Under the pieces are notes generated by a model. That model did not search any database. It was not told the DNA's origin and worked only from the letters and a program-made list of their open reading frames with translations. A stretch of 7,527 nucleotides of DNA from Alphaproteobacteria bacterium. Its GTDB lineage: Bacteria > Pseudomonadota > Alphaproteobacteria > Sphingomonadales > Sphingomonadaceae. This document shows positions 6,065-7,527 of the stretch, piece by piece. Position 1 is the first letter of the stretch. Every line of letters starts with the position of its first letter. The position numbers and the translations under genes are program-made. Where the stretch lies: positions 1 to 7,527 of the forward strand of contig JAQGLH010000414.1 of NCBI GenBank assembly GCA_028293005.1, written 5' to 3'.

Positions 6065-6571
6065 GTGACAAATCATCTTTTGAGGGGCGGCGCCTGCGCC
6101 GCCGTCGTCGCGGCGGGCTTTTTCATGCAGCCGGCCCAGGCCGCGATGAACTGCTGGAATCCGCAGCATGTCGCGGCCGCGAAGATCCGTGATCTTCAGT
6201 CGCGGCTGATGGTCGCGACGATGCGCTGCAATGCGATGGGGATCAACGTGCTGCCCGCATACAATGACTTCGTCCGTACCAACCGGAGCACGATTCAGGA
6301 CGCAAACGGCGTGATCAAGGCGCAGTTCGCCAAAGGCTTCGGCGCTGGCGGCCAGACCGAATATGATCGCTTCACCACCGTGCTTGCCAATGCCTATGGC
6401 GCCGATCCGACCAGCGCGTCGATCTGCCGCGAGACGGCATCACGCGCGCACGAAGCCGTGGCGGCGCAGGGGGATGTCCAGCGGCTGCTCGAGATCGCGG
6501 ACTCGATGGGCTCGGAGCCGAGCCTGCCCGGCGGTCGGTGCAAGGTCAGCTTTGCGGCGGTCGGCGAATGA
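6065..6571 (+). CDS. Small exported four-cysteine protein, function unknown
   Basis: 168 codons starting at GTG 6065, supported by GGGGGAA at 6053-6059 five to six bases upstream and by the immediate signal peptide. The signal sequence runs to about AQA (residues 24-26), giving a mature protein of about 142 residues starting AMNCW. The mature part has four cysteines (30, 55, 121, 159), enough for two disulfides, which fits a periplasmic or secreted location. It is mostly predicted helical: IRDLQSRLMVATMRCNAMG, YNDFVRTNRSTIQDANGVIKAQF, RFTTVLANAYG, and ETASRAHEAVAAQGDVQRLLEIADSM. There is no membrane segment after the signal peptide and no catalytic motif. I do not recognise a named domain. 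It stands alone, with its own AT-rich upstream region and a hairpin just past its stop, so it is probably a single-gene transcript. Confidence 0.85.
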   Translation: MTNHLLRGGACAAVVAAGFFMQPAQAAMNCWNPQHVAAAKIRDLQSRLMVATMRCNAMGINVLPAYNDFVRTNRSTIQDANGVIKAQFAKGFGAGGQTEYDRFTTVLANAYGADPTSASICRETASRAHEAVAAQGDVQRLLEIADSMGSEPSLPGGRCKVSFAAVGE

Positions 6572-6580
6572 GGCGATGAT

Positions 6581-6603
6581 GCCTCTGCCCGGAATGCAGA
6601 GGC
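6581..6603. terminator. 8-bp perfect hairpin after the four-cysteine gene
   Basis: GCCTCTGC (6581-6588) pairs exactly with GCAGAGGC (6596-6603) around a seven-base loop, starting nine bases past the stop at 6571. No T-run follows. Probable transcript end, separating this gene from the ahcY promoter region. Confidence 0.5.
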
Positions 6604-6664
6604 CGACGATGCAGGAACAAGGATGCGCGTCCCGACGATTTCAGCAATGAAGATGTCGGGGATG

Positions 6665-6690
6665 CACATATAAAGATATCTTTATATTTG
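6665..6690. promoter_or_regulatory. Palindromic operator upstream of ahcY, possibly for a SahR-type ArsR-family repressor
   Basis: ATATAAAGATATCTTTATAT at 6668-6687 is a perfect 20-bp palindrome. Adding three bases each side gives 26 bp with one mismatched pair. It is a pure AT-rich island in GC-rich DNA and lies 87 bases before the ahcY start. ArsR-family regulators bind such dyads. SahR, which senses S-adenosylhomocysteine, is known to repress methionine-cycle genes including ahcY in Proteobacteria. That this is a SahR site is inferred from the gene and the site's shape; the regulator gene is not in the window. Confidence 0.65.
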
Positions 6691-6716
6691 CCTTGAGAGG
6701 CGGGCGCGGCTAGAGC
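6688..6716 (+). promoter_or_regulatory. Weak candidate promoter for ahcY overlapping the palindrome edge
   Basis: TTGCCT (6688-6693, four of six) is 17 bases before TAGAGC (6711-6716, three of six). If used, its -35 box would overlap the extended arm of the palindrome, so a bound repressor would block RNA polymerase. The match is weak; a start inside the AT-rich palindrome is the alternative. Confidence 0.25.
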
Positions 6717-6774
6717 AATCGGCTGCGGCCGCCTCTGCTATTTCGGGCGGTCTTTGCCTTTTGAGGAGAGTATC

Positions 6775-7527
6775 GTGGCGACCCAGCCCGAGACCAAATT
6801 TGACGATTATGTAATCCGTGACCTCAGCCTTGCCGATTTCGGCCGTAAGGAGATCGAGATAGCGGAAACCGAGATGCCGGGATTGATGGCGTTGCGCAGC
6901 GAATATGGCGCCGCCAAGCCGCTTGCCGGCGCGCGGATCACCGGCTCGCTGCACATGACGATCCAGACCGCGGTGCTGATCGAGACTTTGATCGCGCTCG
7001 GCGCCGAGGTCCGCTGGGCCTCGTGCACCATCTTCTCGACGCAGGACCATGCCGCCGCCGCGATCGCCGCGCGGGGCATCCCGGTGTTCGCGGTCAAGGG
7101 CGAAAGTCTCGACGAATATTGGGATTATGTCGATCGCATCTTCGATTGGGGCAATGGCGAGACCGCCAATATGATCCTCGACGATGGCGGCGACGCGACG
7201 ATGTTCGCCTTGTGGGGCGCCCGGATAGAGGCCGGGGAGCAGTTTCCGGCGCCCGAGAACGAGGAAGAAGAGATCTTCCAGCGCTTCGTGCGCGAGCGCA
7301 TCCGTCAGTCGCCCGGTTTCCTCACCAGGACGGTGCAGGCGATCAAGGGTGTCTCGGAGGAGACCACGACCGGCGTCCACCGCCTCTACGAACTCGCCAG
7401 GAAGGGCAAGCTTCCGTTCCCGGCGATCAACGTCAACGACAGCGTCACCAAGTCGAAGTTCGACAATCTCTACGGCTGCAAGGAAAGCCTGGTCGACGCG
7501 ATCCGCCGCGCGACCGACGTGATGCTC
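6775..7527 (+). CDS. ahcY: Adenosylhomocysteinase (S-adenosylhomocysteine hydrolase), N-terminal part
   Basis: NAD-dependent cytosolic enzyme that splits S-adenosylhomocysteine to adenosine and homocysteine, removing the inhibitor of methyltransferases and feeding the methionine cycle. The first 251 codons are present; the 3' end lies off the window. GTG 6775 is the start: GAGGAGA sits six bases upstream and the protein begins with the expected [22 protein letters not shown]. Active-site residues equivalent to the rat enzyme are visible: His60 in GSLHMT, Asp140 in DDGGDAT, Glu196 in SEETTTG, Lys226 and Asp230 in [11 protein letters not shown]. Between Asp140 and Glu196 lies an insertion of about 30 residues rich in Glu (…[12 protein letters not shown]…), typical of bacterial enzymes compared with mammalian ones. 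GCKES at 234-238 leads into the NAD-binding domain, which is mostly missing here. The upstream palindrome suggests repression tuned to SAM/SAH status. Confidence 0.97.
   Translation, partial: MATQPETKFDDYVIRDLSLADFGRKEIEIAETEMPGLMALRSEYGAAKPLAGARITGSLHMTIQTAVLIETLIALGAEVRWASCTIFSTQDHAAAAIAARGIPVFAVKGESLDEYWDYVDRIFDWGNGETANMILDDGGDATMFALWGARIEAGEQFPAPENEEEEIFQRFVRERIRQSPGFLTRTVQAIKGVSEETTTGVHRLYELARKGKLPFPAINVNDSVTKSKFDNLYGCKESLVDAIRRATDVML

Noticed and set aside
6688..6774. A SAM or SAH riboswitch in the ahcY leader
   Set aside because: The leader is short, and I could not trace the conserved pseudoknot core of the SAH, SAM-II or SAM/SAH classes. A protein operator (the palindrome) already offers a mechanism.
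6682..7380. A 232-codon minus-strand frame over ahcY
   Set aside because: Antisense shadow of a strongly recognised enzyme; no family resemblance in its translation.

Overview
The window is high-GC bacterial DNA. The protein set (class-1 type Asd, bacterial M2/ACE-like peptidase, exported YbjN protein, Prx5-type peroxiredoxin, AlgH/YqgE, and AhcY with the bacterial insertion) and the use of GTG and TTG starts suggest an alphaproteobacterium, most likely a sphingomonad. That placement is inferred from resemblance; no rRNA or other marker is present. There are eight intact or edge-truncated genes. No tRNA, rRNA, CRISPR array, insertion sequence or phage gene was seen.

Layout, left to right. 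(1) The C-terminal part of aspartate-semialdehyde dehydrogenase (asd, +) enters from the left edge and ends at 813. A long hairpin at 834-862 follows it. (2) 814-1157 holds no intact gene. It contains a short minus-strand coding fragment (855-941) and a plus-strand fragment (about 920-1177) resembling the C-terminal part of a GFA-type (glutathione-dependent formaldehyde-activating) protein. Both seem to have lost their N-termini. (3) An alpha/beta hydrolase (+, TTG start 1158) overlaps the second fragment. (4) An exported M2 zinc dipeptidyl carboxypeptidase (+, 2032-3939) has its own likely promoter, and an exported YbjN-domain protein (+, 4013-4552) follows it. (5) A peroxiredoxin (-, 4621-5103) converges on ybjN across an inverted repeat that could terminate both. 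It diverges from algH (+, 5283-5843). (6) An AT-rich intergenic region with repeated GTCTTA and a TTAACC element precedes a small exported four-cysteine protein of unknown function (+, GTG start 6065). (7) ahcY (+, GTG start 6775) runs off the right edge. It is preceded by a perfect 20-bp palindrome that looks like the operator of a methionine-cycle (SAM/SAH) repressor.

The genes do not form one pathway. Asd (aspartate family: Lys, Thr, Met) and AhcY (S-adenosylhomocysteine recycling) both touch methionine metabolism, but they are about 6 kb apart and separated by unrelated genes. Several products are exported (M2 peptidase, YbjN protein, four-cysteine protein). Most of the window is ordinary chromosomal housekeeping sequence. 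The items most worth a second look are the ahcY palindrome, the decayed gene pair at 855-1177, the regulatory region at 5930-6064, and the uncharacterised exported protein.
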